DNA from: Lysobacter sp. Root76
GTDB taxonomy: Bacteria; Pseudomonadota; Gammaproteobacteria; Xanthomonadales; Xanthomonadaceae
NCBI RefSeq assembly: GCF_001428685.1
Contig: NZ_LMIK01000005.1
Location: 939,541 to 1,003,540, forward strand
Reading direction: 5' to 3'
DNA: 64,000 nucleotides
The position numbers were made by a program, and so were the translations under genes. This document shows, piece by piece, positions 1 through 11,500 of this stretch. The number at the start of each line of letters is the position of its first letter. Within the stretch, counting starts at the first letter, position 1. The notes under the pieces are model-generated. The model was not told the origin of the DNA. It searched no databases and saw only the letters and a list, made by a program, of their open reading frames with translations.

Positions 1-68
1 AGATCTACACCCTGGTGGCACGCGAGCAGCTCAAGCAACTGCACGCCAAACACCACCCGCGTGGGTGA
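1..68 (+). CDS. xerD: XerD tyrosine recombinase, 3' end only
   Basis: Only the last 21 codons are inside the window, read in the frame whose codons begin at position 3 and ending in TGA at 66-68. The peptide IYTLVAREQLKQLHAKHHPRG matches the usual XerD C-terminus (IYTHVARE..LHxxHHPRG), which follows the catalytic tyrosine; that tyrosine appears here as the Y of IYT. XerD acts with XerC at dif to resolve chromosome dimers. xerD followed by a dsbC-type gene is a familiar arrangement in xanthomonads. The assignment rests on a short tail, but the tail is distinctive. Confidence 0.8.
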   Translation, partial: IYTLVAREQLKQLHAKHHPRG

Positions 69-70
69 AA

Positions 71-105
71 GCAGGCCGCTTACGCGGCACCGCCGCGTGG
101 CCTGC
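71..105 (+). terminator. Nested hairpin behind xerD
   Basis: GCAGGCC (71-77) pairs with GGCCTGC (99-105). Inside it ACGCGGC (82-88) pairs with GCCGCGT (92-98) around a three-base loop, leaving a GCTT bulge. It starts three bases after the xerD stop. No U tract follows, so it could be a Rho-assisted or mRNA-stabilising 3' structure rather than a classical terminator. Confidence 0.55.
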
Positions 106-113
106 TCGAACGC

Positions 114-130
114 CTGGCGCGCTGCGCCAG
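114..130 (+). terminator. Second hairpin behind xerD
   Basis: CTGGCGC (114-120) and GCGCCAG (124-130) form a perfect 7-bp stem with a GCT loop, nine bases after the first hairpin. There is no T run. Together the two hairpins probably end the xerD transcript. Confidence 0.4.
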
Positions 131-398
131 ACCGGGAGGCGTCACTCCAGGCCCCAGCGCATCGCATCCCTGAGCCCACTGCCGCCGCACTTTCGTCCAA
201 ACCAACCCCGAGCCCGCAACAGCCGCTCCCGCCCCGTTTCCCCGTGTTCCCTGATTCCCTAAACCGCGAACCCCGTCGCGCTCGCGCGGTCCGGCCCCGG
301 CCCGCGATCCGCCCCGGTTCCGCAGCCGTGCGACAATCCGTGAACCACTCCGTCCCCGCGCGGTCCAACGCCCGGTGAACCAGACAAGGACTCGATCG

Positions 399-1274
399 AT
401 GAAGTACGCCCTATTCGCCGTGCTCGGAGCGCTCAGCCTGTCGGCCTGCGCCGAGGGCCCCAAGCCCGCCGCCGATACCGCCGCTACGGCCCAGGCGACC
501 GCCGCCAAGCCCGCCGCGGTCAAGGCCGCCGCCGGCACGCCGGATGCGCGCGCGATCGAGGCGATCCGCGTGCTGAACTCGCGCGTCACCGTCGAGCGCA
601 TCGGCGCGGCGCCGATGCCGGGCTTCCGCGAGGCGATCGTGTCCGGCCAGGTGGTCTACGTCAGCGACGACGGCCGCTACCTGTTCCTGCCCGGCTCCGG
701 CGGCGCCCTGTTCGACACCACCGCCAAGAAGAACCTCAGCGAAGTCGCCCTGGCCGGCATGCGCAAGGAAGCCCTCAAGGCGATCCCGGCGGGCGAGCGC
801 ATCGTGTTCGCGCCGGCCAATCCGAAGTACACGGTGTCGGTGTTCACCGACGTCGAATGCGGCTACTGCCGCAAGCTGCACAGCGAAATCGCCGAGTACA
901 ACCGCCAGGGCATCGCGATCGAATACCTCGCCTTCCCGCGCGCCGGCATCGGCAGCCAGGACTTCACCAAGATGGTGTCGGTGTGGTGCGCGCCGGACCG
1001 CCGCAAGGCCCTGACCGACGCCAAGAACGACCACGCGATCCCGAACAAGAACTGCAAGAACTCCGTCACTCAGCAGTACGACGTCGGCCAGCGCGTGGGC
1101 CTGACCGGCACGCCGATGATCCTGGCCGCCGACGGCACCCAGCTCGGCGGCTACGTGCCCCCAGCGGCGCTGCGCGAGACCCTGGACAAGATGGCCGCCG
1201 ACGGCAGCGCCAAGCCGACCGCGACCGGTCCGGTCGACGCCGTGCCGGCGGCGACCACGGCCGGCGGAGCCTGA
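399..1274 (+). CDS. dsbC: DsbC-like thiol:disulfide isomerase, predicted lipoprotein
   Basis: This 291-residue protein belongs to the DsbC/thioredoxin-fold disulfide isomerases, which reshuffle wrong disulfides in periplasmic proteins. The active site is C154-G-Y-C157. A second cysteine pair, C197 and C219, has the same 22-residue spacing as the structural disulfide of E. coli DsbC. The cis-proline is in TGTP (P239). The ATG at 399 is preferred over an in-frame GTG at 375 because AAGGA lies about 8 bases upstream and the protein then begins with a signal peptide. That signal ends in a lipobox, LSAC with Cys17, so the mature protein may be lipid-anchored. The C-terminal 25 residues are a Pro/Ala/Thr-rich tail. 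An unidentified DsbD would keep it reduced. Confidence 0.88.
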   Translation: MKYALFAVLGALSLSACAEGPKPAADTAATAQATAAKPAAVKAAAGTPDARAIEAIRVLNSRVTVERIGAAPMPGFREAIVSGQVVYVSDDGRYLFLPGSGGALFDTTAKKNLSEVALAGMRKEALKAIPAGERIVFAPANPKYTVSVFTDVECGYCRKLHSEIAEYNRQGIAIEYLAFPRAGIGSQDFTKMVSVWCAPDRRKALTDAKNDHAIPNKNCKNSVTQQYDVGQRVGLTGTPMILAADGTQLGGYVPPAALRETLDKMAADGSAKPTATGPVDAVPAATTAGGA

Positions 1275-1314
1275 GCCCCGCAGCCCGCCCGGCCTGGCTG
1301 GGCGAGGCCGCCAA

Positions 1315-1346
1315 CGATGCCGCCGCAAGGCGGCATCGTCGTTTCC
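1315..1346 (+). terminator. Probable terminator after dsbC
   Basis: CGATGCCGCC (1315-1324) and GGCGGCATCG (1329-1338) form a perfect 10-bp stem with a GCAA tetraloop, followed by TCGTTTCC. It lies 40 bases past the dsbC stop. The U tract is short. Confidence 0.6.
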
Positions 1347-1461
1347 GGGCCCCGTGCGGCGGGCGTCCGAACGCCTCGAACCGCGTCCTGAACAGCGAAA
1401 ACGGCGCAGAGGGGGGCGCTTGGATACAATACCGGGCCCGACGTTGCACGGTTCCCCGGAC

Positions 1462-4400
1462 ATGATCGTCCTCGAGGGCCTTTCGGCCCTGTCTCCGTTC
1501 CGCCGCGAACGGCTCCAAGCCCGCCTGCAAGCCATCCACCCCGAAGTCCGCCTGATCGACGCCTGGCCCGTGTACTGGGTCCGGCCCGACGACGGCGCGC
1601 AGCCCGACGGCGAGACCCTGCGCCGTATCCTGCAGGCCGAGCCGGACGCCGCCGCGCGCGCCGATGGTGCGGTCTCGCGCTACGTCACCCCGCGCCTGGG
1701 CACGCTGTCGCCCTGGGCCAGCAAGGCCACCGAACTGCTGCGCGGCGCCGGGCAACCGGTCGCGCGCGTGGAGCGCGGCACCCGCTACGACCTCGCCGGC
1801 TGGCCGGCCGACGCCGCCACTCAGGGCGCGCTGGCCAAGGCCCTGCACGATCCGATGACGCAATCGCTGCTGGAAGCGCGCGACGACGCCGCGGCGCTGT
1901 TCGCCGTGCCCGCGCGCGGCGAGCTCGAGCGCATCGCCCTGGATCAGCTGGAGAACGCCAACGCGCGCCTCGGCCTGGCCCTGGCCGAGGACGAGATCGC
2001 CTACCTGCGCGAGCGCTACGCCGCGCTCGGCCGCGCACCGGCCGACGTCGAACTGATGATGTTCGCGCAGGCCAACTCCGAGCACTGCCGGCACAAGATC
2101 TTCAACGCCTCCTGGACCATCGACGGCCGCGAGCAGAACAGCTCGCTGTTCAAGATGATCAAGCACACCCACGCGCAGACGCCGGAGAACACGCTGTCGG
2201 CGTACAGCGACAACGCCGCGGTGGTCGAAGGCTATCCGAGCCGGCGCTTCCGCCCGCAGCCGGGCAGCGGCGCCTACCTGGCCGAAGCCGAAATGCCGTC
2301 GGCGTTCTGCATCAAGGTCGAAACGCACAACCACCCGACCGCGATCGCGCCGTTCCCCGGCGCCAGCACCGGCAACGGCGGCGAGATCCGCGACGAAGGC
2401 GCGACCGGCCGCGGCGGGCGTCCCAAGGCCGGCCTGTGCGGTTTCAGCGTCTCGCACCTGCGCATCCCGACCCTGCCGCAACCCTGGGAAGGCGAGCGCG
2501 CGCTCAATCCGCGCATGGCCCCGGCCCTGGAAATCATGCTCGACGGCCCGATCGGCGCGGCCGCGTTCAACAACGAGTTCGGCCGCCCCAACCTGGTCGG
2601 CTATTTCCGCAGCTTCGAACTGTCCGAAGGCGGCCACGCGCGCGCCTACGACAAGCCGATCATGCTCGCCGGCGGCCTCGGCGCGATGGACCGCATCCAG
2701 GTCGCCAAGCTCGGCCTCAAGCCCGGCCACGCGGTGATCGTGCTCGGCGGCCCGGCGATGCTGATCGGCCTGGGCGGCGGCGCCGCCAGCTCGGTCGCGT
2801 CCGGCGACAGCGCCGAGGACCTGGATTTCGCCAGCGTCCAGCGCGACAACCCGGAGATGGAGCGTCGCTGCCAGGAAGTGATCGACCGCTGCGTCGCGCT
2901 CGGCATGAACAATCCGATCGACAGCGCCCACGACGTCGGCGCCGGCGGCCTGTCCAACGCGATCCCGGAACTGCTGCACGACTCCGGCCTCGGCGGCGTG
3001 ATCGACCTGGCGCGCGTGCCCAGCGACGATCCCTCGCTGTCGCCGATGCAACTGTGGTGCAACGAATCGCAGGAGCGCTACGTGCTCGGCCTGCCGGCCG
3101 ACCGCGTCGCCGATTTCGCCGCGATCTGCGAACGCGAGCGCTGCCCGTTCGCGGTGGTCGGTTACGCGACCGCGGAAGAACGCCTGGTGGTGGGTTACGG
3201 CGCGACCGTCGAAGCGGTCTACGGCGCCGGCGCCGAGGCCGACGCGGATTGGGCGATCGACCTGCCCATGGACCTGCTGTTCGGCAAGCCGCCGAAGATG
3301 CACCGCGACACCCGTCGCCCGCCGCCCGCACCGTGGCCGGCGCTGCAGTGGAACGGCCTGGACCTGCATCAGGCCGCGCTGCGCGTGCTCGCGCATCCGA
3401 CCGTCGCGTCCAAGCAGTTCCTGGTCACCATCGGCGACCGCAGCGTCGGCGGCCTGACCGCGCGCGACCAGATGATCGGCCCCTGGCAGCTGCCGCTGGC
3501 CGATTGCGCGATCACCCTGTCGGGCTTCGACGGCTATGTCGGCGAAGCGATGGCGATCGGCGAGCGCACGCCGCTGGCGCTGCTAGATGCCGGCGCCGCC
3601 GCGCGCATGGCCGTGGGCGAGGCGATCACCAACCTGTGCGCCGCGCCGGTGGAATCCTTGAACCGGATCAAGCTGTCGGCGAACTGGATGGCCGCGGCCG
3701 GCCACCCGGGCGAAGACGCGCTGCTGTTCGATGCGGTCAAGGCCGTGGGTCTGGAGCTGTGCCCGGAACTCGAACTGAGCATCCCGGTCGGCAAGGATTC
3801 GCTGTCGATGCAGGCGCAATGGCAAGCGGACGGCGTCGCCCACAAATCGGTGTCGCCGGTGTCGCTGATCGTCAGCGCGTTCGCGCCGGTGGTCGACGTG
3901 CGCCAGCAACTCACTCCGCTGCTCGCGCGCGAGCCCGAGAGCGAGCTGTGGCTGATCGGCCTGGGCGCCGGCAAGCAGCGCCTCGGCGGTTCGGTGCTGG
4001 CGCAGTGCCATCCGCACGCCGCGGGCAACGCCAACGGCAACGGCCTGCCGGCATTCGCCGGCCTGTCCGCCGACGGCGACCGCGACGATCTGGGCGTGCC
4101 CGATCTGGATCACCCGCAACGCCTGCGCGACTTCTTCGAACTGATCCGCGACGCTCGCGAAGCCGGCCTGCTGCTGGCCTATCACGACCGCAGCGACGGC
4201 GGCGCCTTCGCCGCGCTGTGCGAAATGGCGTTCTGCTCGCGCCTGGGCCTGGACATCAGCCTCGACGGCTGGGGCGAGGATCCGTTCCGCACCCTGTTCA
4301 ACGAGGAACTCGGCGCGATCGTGCAGATCTCCTCCGAGGACCGCGCCGAGTTCGCCGACCTGGTCGCGCGCCACGGCCTGATCGATTGCGCCCAGCGCAT

Positions 4401-5436
4401 CGCCAAGCCGGTGCTGAGCCGTGTCGAAGGCGCGGCCGCCGCGCCCGCGATCCGCGTGCGCGAGGACGGCGAGACCCTGGCCGAATGGCGCTGGGACGAG
4501 CTGTTCGATGCCTGGTGGTCGGTCAGCCACGCCATGCAGAAGCTGCGCGACAACCCCGACTGCGCCGACGAGGAGCGCGCGATCGCGCGCGACTTCACCG
4601 CGCCGGGCCTGAAGACCAAGCTCAGCTTCGATCCGGCCGACGACGTCGCCGCGCCGTTCGTCAACCTGGGCGTGCGCCCCAAGGTCGCGATCCTGCGCGA
4701 GCAGGGCGTCAACGGCCAGATCGAGATGGCCGCGGCGTTCGACCGCGCCGGTTTCGAAGCCTTCGACGTGCACATGAGCGACCTGATCTCCGGCCGCGTC
4801 TCGCTGCAGGACTACAAGGGCTTCGCCGCCTGCGGCGGTTTCAGCTACGGCGACGTGCTCGGCGCCGGCCGCGGCTGGGCCACCAGCGTGCTCGAACGCA
4901 GCGCGCTGCGCGATGCCTTCGCCGCGTTCTTCGCGCGCGAGGACAGCTTCTCGCTCGGCGTCTGCAACGGCTGCCAGATGCTGGCCCAGCTCAAGCCGAT
5001 CATCCCCGGCGCCGAACACTGGCCGCGCTTCCTGCGCAACCGCAGCGAGCAGTTCGAAGCGCGCCTGGGCTTGCTGGAAGTGGCCGAGTCGCCGTCGCTG
5101 TTCTTCCGCGGCATGGCCGGCTCGCGCATCCCGGTGTCGGTGGCGCACGGCGAAGGCCGCGCCAGCTTCGACAGCAATCTCGATCAGAGCGCCGCGGACA
5201 TTTCGCTGCGCTACATCGACGGCGAAGGCCGCGTCGCCGAGCGTTATCCGCTGAACCCGAACGGCTCGCCCGACGGCATCGCCGGCCTGACCTCGCGCGA
5301 CGGTCGCGCGACCATCCTGATGCCGCACCCAGAGCGCACCCTGCGCAGCGCCAACCTGAGCTGGGCGCCGCGCGACTGGAGCGGCGACTCGCCGTGGATG
5401 CGCATGTTCCGCAATGCGCGGGTGTGGGTGGGGTGA
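1462..5436 (+). CDS. purL: Phosphoribosylformylglycinamidine synthase
   Basis: This 1324-residue large-type PurL converts FGAR, glutamine and ATP to FGAM in the fourth step of purine synthesis. Its length fits the roughly 1300-residue proteobacterial enzyme. The order is N-terminal PurS-like domain, linker, duplicated AIRS-type ATP-binding halves (with [11 protein letters not shown] near residue 285), and a C-terminal class I glutamine amidotransferase. In the amidotransferase the nucleophile is Cys1168 in GVCNGCQM, and the His/Glu pair is H1289 and E1291 in PHPER. The frame is open to an ATG at 1354, but the family N-terminus (MIVLEG, then SALSPFR) begins at 1462. A short extra segment reading PVLSRVEG near residue 986 looks like an inserted repeat. 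A strong terminator follows. Confidence 0.97.
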   Translation: MIVLEGLSALSPFRRERLQARLQAIHPEVRLIDAWPVYWVRPDDGAQPDGETLRRILQAEPDAAARADGAVSRYVTPRLGTLSPWASKATELLRGAGQPVARVERGTRYDLAGWPADAATQGALAKALHDPMTQSLLEARDDAAALFAVPARGELERIALDQLENANARLGLALAEDEIAYLRERYAALGRAPADVELMMFAQANSEHCRHKIFNASWTIDGREQNSSLFKMIKHTHAQTPENTLSAYSDNAAVVEGYPSRRFRPQPGSGAYLAEAEMPSAFCIKVETHNHPTAIAPFPGASTGNGGEIRDEGATGRGGRPKAGLCGFSVSHLRIPTLPQPWEGERALNPRMAPALEIMLDGPIGAAAFNNEFGRPNLVGYFRSFELSEGGHARAYDKPIMLAGGLGAMDRIQVAKLGLKPGHAVIVLGGPAMLIGLGGGAASSVASGDSAEDLDFASVQRDNPEMERRCQEVIDRCVALGMNNPIDSAHDVGAGGLSNAIPELLHDSGLGGVIDLARVPSDDPSLSPMQLWCNESQERYVLGLPADRVADFAAICERERCPFAVVGYATAEERLVVGYGATVEAVYGAGAEADADWAIDLPMDLLFGKPPKMHRDTRRPPPAPWPALQWNGLDLHQAALRVLAHPTVASKQFLVTIGDRSVGGLTARDQMIGPWQLPLADCAITLSGFDGYVGEAMAIGERTPLALLDAGAAARMAVGEAITNLCAAPVESLNRIKLSANWMAAAGHPGEDALLFDAVKAVGLELCPELELSIPVGKDSLSMQAQWQADGVAHKSVSPVSLIVSAFAPVVDVRQQLTPLLAREPESELWLIGLGAGKQRLGGSVLAQCHPHAAGNANGNGLPAFAGLSADGDRDDLGVPDLDHPQRLRDFFELIRDAREAGLLLAYHDRSDGGAFAALCEMAFCSRLGLDISLDGWGEDPFRTLFNEELGAIVQISSEDRAEFADLVARHGLIDCAQRIAKPVLSRVEGAAAAPAIRVREDGETLAEWRWDELFDAWWSVSHAMQKLRDNPDCADEERAIARDFTAPGLKTKLSFDPADDVAAPFVNLGVRPKVAILREQGVNGQIEMAAAFDRAGFEAFDVHMSDLISGRVSLQDYKGFAACGGFSYGDVLGAGRGWATSVLERSALRDAFAAFFAREDSFSLGVCNGCQMLAQLKPIIPGAEHWPRFLRNRSEQFEARLGLLEVAESPSLFFRGMAGSRIPVSVAHGEGRASFDSNLDQSAADISLRYIDGEGRVAERYPLNPNGSPDGIAGLTSRDGRATILMPHPERTLRSANLSWAPRDWSGDSPWMRMFRNARVWVG

Positions 5437-5463
5437 TGTCGCGGTAAGCAAAGAGGTTCGAAA

Positions 5464-5493
5464 AAGGGCGCCCAGTGGGCGCCCTTCTTTTTT
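5464..5493 (+). terminator. Strong intrinsic terminator after purL
   Basis: AAGGGCGCCC (5464-5473) and GGGCGCCCTT (5477-5486) form a perfect 10-bp stem with an AGT loop. It is followed by C and then T7 (5487-5494). This is the clearest Rho-independent terminator in the window, 28 bases after the purL stop. Confidence 0.92.
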
Positions 5494-5693
5494 ACTCATT
5501 TCGTACGCCTGCGCCGAGACGTGCCTGTCGTGCGACGAGGCGTTTGTCCTGCAAACGTGCCGAAGCGACATGCGCCTGGGCGTGCGTGCGCTGCGCCCAA
5601 CCGAGTCCTTTGTACGTGCGGCTGACTCGACAATGCGCGCTCGATCGCCGCGTCCGCGCCGATCGCATTCACTCTGGGGACAAGGAGTACGCC

Positions 5694-8486
5694 GTGCGCT
5701 ATCTGGTCGGAATGTTGCTTGCATTGGCCTGCGGTACGGCCTGCGCGGGACGAGCGCCATGGGAGGAATACGACAAGCTGATCAAGTCGGCGCAGACGGT
5801 GAAGTCGGAGGGGCCGGCCTTGTTCGGCGACTCGGTCAATCTCTACACCGGCGCTACCAGTTTCGCAGCCACGGATGTGTCGATTCCCGGAAACTTCCCG
5901 ATTCCGGTCGGATTGGGCCGGCGCTTCGCGCATGCGACCGATACGCGCAACCGGCCGTTCGGCGATTGGGATTGGGACGTGCCGTACATCAGCGGCATGT
6001 TCAGCCATGCTGAAGGCTGGGTGCTGGGCCAAACGGCGGCTTCCGCCACGGCCAACCGCTGCTCCTCCGTGACGAGCGTCGAAAGCGCGCGTCCGCCCTC
6101 GGTCAAGATCCAGAGCAGCACGCCGGTGCGCGCGCCGGCGGTGGAGGAATGGGAGTACTGGAGCGGTTATCGCATGGTGGTTCCGGGCGGCGAGCAGGAA
6201 CTGCTGCTCGCCACGGCCGACACTCGGCCGCGCCCCACCGATGGCGGCGTGTATCCATGGGTCACCAACAAGCATTGGCATCTTTCCTGCGTGCCCAACC
6301 TGCAGAGCATCCAGGGCGGTGAAGGCTTCATGGCGCATGCTCCCGATGGAACCCGCTATCGCTTCGACTGGATGGTCGCGCGCCCGTCCGACGATCTGCT
6401 CAAGCCGGTCACCGCCGATGGGACGGTGCTGCAGCGACCTGTGCCGCGCGATGAGATTCGGCTGTATCCCACCCGCATCGAAGACCGTTTCGGAAACTGG
6501 GTGTCCTACCAGTGGAGCGGCGCGCAGCTGCAGTCCATCACTTCCAGCGACGGCCGCCAGCTTTCGTTCACCTGGGAAAACGCCAACGGCTTCGACCGGG
6601 TAGCCAAGGTGACGACCAACACTGGCCGCGAGTGGCGTTACGGTTACTCGGACTTTTCGCAGCTGACCTCGGTGACGTTGCCGGACAACAGCAGTTGGAG
6701 CATCGATTTCCGCGCATTGTGGGGCAATCCCTACTACAGCAACGAGCCGGAGCCGATGATTCCCGGCGGTCAGGCCAGGCTGCAGGACAAAGCGCTGGGT
6801 TGCAGTTGGATGCGCGCGTTGGTACCACTCACCCGTACTGCGACCATCACCCACCCTTCCGGCGCGCGTGGCGAATTCGTATTCCAGACCATACGCCACG
6901 GGCGCCACAAGGTGCCGTTGGACTGCCGCTGGCCTCCGGACATGAGTGCGCGGCCGGAACCGGATTTCGAGCCGACCGAGGACACTTACACCGCGCTCAT
7001 CCCCGCCCGCTTCGATGTGCTGGCCGTACGCAGCAAGACCGTGACCGGACCGGGTCTGCCCGGCTACACCTGGACTTACGACTACAAGAACGTCCCGGTC
7101 GGCAGCTGGAACGAGGGCTGCGCGAATTGCCCGCCGACCAAGATCACGGAGGTGAGCGGACCCGACGGCGAGCGCACCGTCAATACCTACGGTGTTGTCT
7201 TCAATGAGAACGAAGGCCAACTGCTGCAGGTGGACACCTACGCCGGCGGCACTTTGCTGCGCAGCTCCACTACTACTTACCTCAGCAACGCGGCGGCGCA
7301 GCAGCAGTCGTCCTTCGCGGACCGGATGGGCGTCAGCCCTCAGGTCCGATTGGACTCCTTCTCGTCCGAACGTCAGCGGCCGACGGTGTTCAGCTCGGTG
7401 CAGCAGGACGGAGTGCGTTTCGACATGGCGAATGAAACTTTCGACGAGTTTGCGCAGGCTACCCGCGTCGGCCAGTCGAACACCTTGGGCTATACCCGTA
7501 CGGATCTGACCGACTACTACAACGACAAGATGCTGTGGGTGATCGGCCAGGTCGCCAAGCAGACCAACGCCAATACCGGCGCCATCGTCTCTCGCACCGA
7601 CTACCACGCGGCCAGCGCGCTACCGCTGCGCCACTACGCCTACGAGAAGTTGCAGCAGTCCCTGGGCTATCACCCCGACGGCACCCTGGCCAGCGTGACC
7701 GATGGCCGCAACCTGACCACCTCGGTGACGGACTGGAAGCGGGGTTCGCCGCAAACGGTGAGCTTCCAGGACGGTACCCGCAAGCTCGCCTCCGTGGACG
7801 GCAACGGCTGGCTGACTTCGTTGACCGACGAGAACGGTTACGCCACCGGCTACGGTTACGACGCGATGGGTCGAATCATCCGTATCACGCCACCCGCCGG
7901 AGATGAGGTGCCATGGAACGCGACGACCGCGGTGTTCGAGCAGGTCGGTAACGCCGAATACGGCCTGGGCGCGGGTCACTGGCGCCAGACCGTGACCACC
8001 GGCAATCACGTCAAGGCCAGCTACTTCGATGCCTTGTGGCGCCCGGTGGCCGAGAGCGAACACGATGCGGCCGATGTCGCGGGTACAGCGCGTTGGAGCG
8101 CCAAGCGATACGACGAGGAGGGACGCACCGTTTTCGCCTCGTATCCGCGCAATCCGCATGTCGACGGATGGATCAACTTCGATGATGCGTCGTTGAAAGG
8201 TACGCGCAGCAGTTTCGATGCATTGGGTCGACCGACCAGCACCGTGCAGGACTCAGAGCAGGGGCCGCTGACCAGCCGCGTCGACTATCTGGCCGGCTTT
8301 CGGCGCATGACGACCGACGCGCGCGGTATCAAGGCCGTCGAAAGCTTCCAGGTCTACGGGCAGCCCAGCTACGAGCAGCCGGCGGTGATCGACGCCGCGG
8401 TGGATACGGCTGACAAAGCCCGCACCACCATCGTTCGCGACGTGCTGGGCAACACCAGGGAAATCGTGCGCGGACCGGGCGGTTGA
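5694..8486 (+). CDS. Exported RHS/YD-repeat protein, N-terminal half
   Basis: This 930-residue protein has YD/RHS repeats, which build the hollow beta-shell of RHS polymorphic toxins. The GTG start at 5694 is chosen because AAGGAG sits six bases upstream and the product then opens with a Sec signal peptide ending TACA-G near residue 18. Residues about 45-80 (FGDSVNLYTGA, later PVGLGRRF) resemble the start of gammaproteobacterial RHS proteins, and YD-type repeats such as YGYDAMGRI follow in the C-terminal third. It stops at EIVRGPGG without the RHS core (DPxGxx) or a toxin tip. An intact RHS protein would run on at this point into RYVYDTYQQLC, which is found in the next gene. The split is discussed in the findings. 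I infer export; the substrate or target is unknown. Confidence 0.85.
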   Translation: MRYLVGMLLALACGTACAGRAPWEEYDKLIKSAQTVKSEGPALFGDSVNLYTGATSFAATDVSIPGNFPIPVGLGRRFAHATDTRNRPFGDWDWDVPYISGMFSHAEGWVLGQTAASATANRCSSVTSVESARPPSVKIQSSTPVRAPAVEEWEYWSGYRMVVPGGEQELLLATADTRPRPTDGGVYPWVTNKHWHLSCVPNLQSIQGGEGFMAHAPDGTRYRFDWMVARPSDDLLKPVTADGTVLQRPVPRDEIRLYPTRIEDRFGNWVSYQWSGAQLQSITSSDGRQLSFTWENANGFDRVAKVTTNTGREWRYGYSDFSQLTSVTLPDNSSWSIDFRALWGNPYYSNEPEPMIPGGQARLQDKALGCSWMRALVPLTRTATITHPSGARGEFVFQTIRHGRHKVPLDCRWPPDMSARPEPDFEPTEDTYTALIPARFDVLAVRSKTVTGPGLPGYTWTYDYKNVPVGSWNEGCANCPPTKITEVSGPDGERTVNTYGVVFNENEGQLLQVDTYAGGTLLRSSTTTYLSNAAAQQQSSFADRMGVSPQVRLDSFSSERQRPTVFSSVQQDGVRFDMANETFDEFAQATRVGQSNTLGYTRTDLTDYYNDKMLWVIGQVAKQTNANTGAIVSRTDYHAASALPLRHYAYEKLQQSLGYHPDGTLASVTDGRNLTTSVTDWKRGSPQTVSFQDGTRKLASVDGNGWLTSLTDENGYATGYGYDAMGRIIRITPPAGDEVPWNATTAVFEQVGNAEYGLGAGHWRQTVTTGNHVKASYFDALWRPVAESEHDAADVAGTARWSAKRYDEEGRTVFASYPRNPHVDGWINFDDASLKGTRSSFDALGRPTSTVQDSEQGPLTSRVDYLAGFRRMTTDARGIKAVESFQVYGQPSYEQPAVIDAAVDTADKARTTIVRDVLGNTREIVRGPGG

Positions 8487-8513
8487 TCCGGCGTTAGCTC
8501 AGGGGACCGCAAC

Positions 8514-8529
8514 CCGCGCTTCAGCGCGG
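8514..8529 (+). other. Small hairpin between the two RHS genes
   Basis: CCGCGC (8514-8519) and GCGCGG (8524-8529) form a 6-bp stem with a TTCA loop in the 95-bp gap. There is no T run. The gap has no continuing RHS reading frame in any phase that I could see, and no gene. Confidence 0.35.
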
Positions 8530-8581
8530 AGCGCGGTAACGGCATAGGACAGCAGGCCGGGTTCGGCCAACAGGTCGGTTT

Positions 8582-11500
8582 ATGTGCAAGACACGCAATG
8601 TGATGGCGCCCCGAGAGCGGGCGTCGAAGGTGCCGCTGCGGATGGCGATGTGGTTATGGCTGCTGCTGGCGACGTTGCTGCCGGGGCTGGCCGTCGCCGC
8701 CGCGGGGCCGACGCTGAGTTTCAGCTACCCCGCCGCGCCGGAGATGAACTTCGCCGCTCCGGCCAACGTCAAGGTGTTGCTGAACGCCACGGCGGGCTGC
8801 GGCCCGATCAACATCTTTGTCACCGGTCCTGGGTTGGATACCTCGATCAACAACGGCGACACGCTCAGCAATCTGCCGCCCGGCCGCTATTTCATCGATG
8901 CCTACTTCGAAATGTGCGACCGGCGTTGGCTCGAAACGCCGGTGAGCAACGGGCGCGCCTTCAACGTGCTCGGCGGTTCGATCACGGCGTCGCCGCAGAC
9001 CTGCACCATTCCTTGGGGCGGCAACGCCTGCTACACCACGATCAACTGGAGCTCGAACGCGGCCAACGCCGAGGTCTGGTACTCGCTGCCGGACGGCAGC
9101 ATCATGACCCGCTGGGCCAGTGGGCAGAACGGCTCGGCCACCGGCGGCATAGACAGCCGAGGGCTGCGCTTCTACCTGAAGAGCGGCGATCTGACCCTGG
9201 CGACGGTCGATGTAAGCGCGGTGCCGACCAATAATGCCGCGCCCTCGGTGGCCCTGACCGCACCGGCGCAGAACCAGGTATTCCTGGCCGGCAGCGCCAT
9301 CGCGCTCACCGCGAACGCCAGCGACGCCGACGACGGTGTGCAGCGCGTGGAGTTCCTGGTCGACGGGATCAAGATGGGCGAGGACACCAGCGCGCCCTAC
9401 GAACTGCATTGGACCATGCTCGAAGGCAGTCACGCGGTGACCGCGCGCGCCTTCGACACGCGCGGTGCGCAGACCACTTCGGCGGCGGTGAACATCATCG
9501 GCAACGGTCCGCCGTCGGTCGTGCTGACCGCTCCGGCCAACGGCGCCACGTCGGTCCTGCCCGGCAGCTTCCTGCTGAAGGCCAATGCGAGCGATCCCGA
9601 CGGCATCGCGCGGGTCGAGTTCGTCGCCAACAGTGTCGTGGTGAGCAGCGACACCGTCGCACCCTATGAGTTCCAGTGGTCCGGCGTGGGCGTCGGAACG
9701 CACTCGGTCCACGCGGTGGCGACCGACGGTCGCGGCAGTCAGACCGCGTCCGCGGCGGTGACGGTCACCGTCACTCAGCCGCCGTCCGGACCGACCGGCG
9801 TTGCGCGTCGCTACGTGTACGACACGTATCAGCAGCTGTGCAAGGTGATCGAACCCGAAACGGGCGCCACCGTGATGGGCTACGACGCAGCCGGCAACCT
9901 GGTCTGGTCGGCCGCCGGCCTGGATCTGCCGGATCCGAACAATTGCAATACCAGCGAAGGCTATGCATCCGGTCGTCGCGTCGATCGCGGCTACGACCAG
10001 CGCAATCGTTTGCACACCCTTGCGTTCCCCGACGGTCGCGGCAACCAGACCTGGATCTACACGCCCGACGGCCTGGCGAAAGAGGTAAGCACCAGCAACG
10101 ATGGGCCGGACCAGGGCGTGGTCGTCAATACCTATGCCTACAACAAACGCCGTCTGTTGAGCGCCGAAACGCAAGCCCAGCCGGGCGCATACACGGGCCT
10201 CATCGCCTATGCGTACGACGCCTACGGCAATCGCAGCCGCTACACCACGCCCGACGGCCAGCCGATTGATTACGCCAATAACGCGCTAGGTCAGCCGGTC
10301 GCAGTCAGCTCGAACTGGGGCAATCACGCCACCGGCATCAGCTATTACCCCAACGGTGCGATCAAGCAGTTCACCTACGGCAACGGCGTCGTCCACACCC
10401 TGACCCAGAACGCTCGTCAGCTGCCCAGTTCCAGCGCCGATGCGGGCGTGACCCGGCTGGACTACACCTACGACCCCAACGGCAACGTCAACGGCATCCT
10501 GGACCGGGTGCGCGGCGACACCTACAGCCGCTGGATGACCTACGACCATCGAGACCGTCTGACCGCCGCGGGTTCGTGCAGCTTCCTGGGCGATTGCTGG
10601 CATCGCTTCACCTACGATCCGCTCGACAATCTCAAGAGCTGGAGCCTGGGCGGCGTCAAGGATTACGCAACCTATTACTACGACGATCGCAATCGCCTGA
10701 CCAATATCCGCAATACCGCGGGCGCAGCGGTGGTTGGCCTGAGCTACGACCCGCAGGGCAATCTGGAGAACAAGAACGGTCAGGGCTACCGGTTCGACTA
10801 CGGCAACCGTCTGCGCGCGGTGGTCGATAAGGAGGCCTACCTGTACGACGCCCAAGGCCGGCGCGTAGCCACGACCGGGCGCCCTGACACCACGTACTCG
10901 CGGTCGTTCTACAGCCTCGACGGCCAGCTGCTGATGAGCGAGGACCACCACACCGGCGAGGCGCAGAACGACAGCCATCCCGAACTCACCGTGCCGCACG
11001 TCTATTTGAACGGCAGTCTGCTGGCGACGATCGAATGGAACCGGGCGGCGGGCAATGGTCAGCTCAAGTACCACCACACCGATGCGCTGGGCAGCCCGAT
11101 CGCGGTCACGAATGCCTCTGGCGCGGTGATCGATCGCACCGATTGGGAGCCTTACGGCGCGGCGATCGGCAAGCCGAACTACAACGGCGTGGGCTACACC
11201 GGCCATGTGATGGATGGCGCTACCGGGCTGACCTACATGCAGCAGCGGTACTACGACCAAAGCCTAGGCAGATTCCTGAGCGTAGATCCGGTTACGGCGT
11301 ATGAGAACGGTCCCGAGCTATTCAACCGTTACGCTTATGTGCACAACAATCCGTATTCGTTCGTCGATCCGGATGGCCGTGACGCGGAGGAGCGCACCGA
11401 CTGGACGTCCATGAGCGCGCATCCCACGCTGGGGTCATCGCTGGCTTCGGGGGCTGAGGTTGTTGAACAGAGGTTTGCGGCCAAACAGCAGAGCAATCTT

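Larger units (their letters stand above)
69..398. other. xerD-dsbC intergenic region, 330 bp
   Basis: I see no gene here. The first 62 bases hold two strong hairpins just behind the xerD stop (see 71-105 and 114-130). The rest is C-rich sequence without a convincing start codon, coding pattern or clear sigma-70 promoter. Short open frames exist on both strands, but their composition is proline/arginine shadow coding. Confidence 0.6.

Noticed and set aside
1354-1461. N-terminal extension of purL to the upstream ATG
   Set aside because: The extra 36 residues are Arg-rich and absent from the family, whose start MIVLEG is at 1462.
2436-5447. Thousand-codon Arg-rich plus-strand frame over purL
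   Set aside because: It is the +1 shadow of purL in high-GC DNA, with no domain and extreme Arg/Ala content.
3583-5760. Long minus-strand frame over purL and its terminator
   Set aside because: Antisense shadow; it crosses an intrinsic terminator and has no ribosome-binding site or family features.
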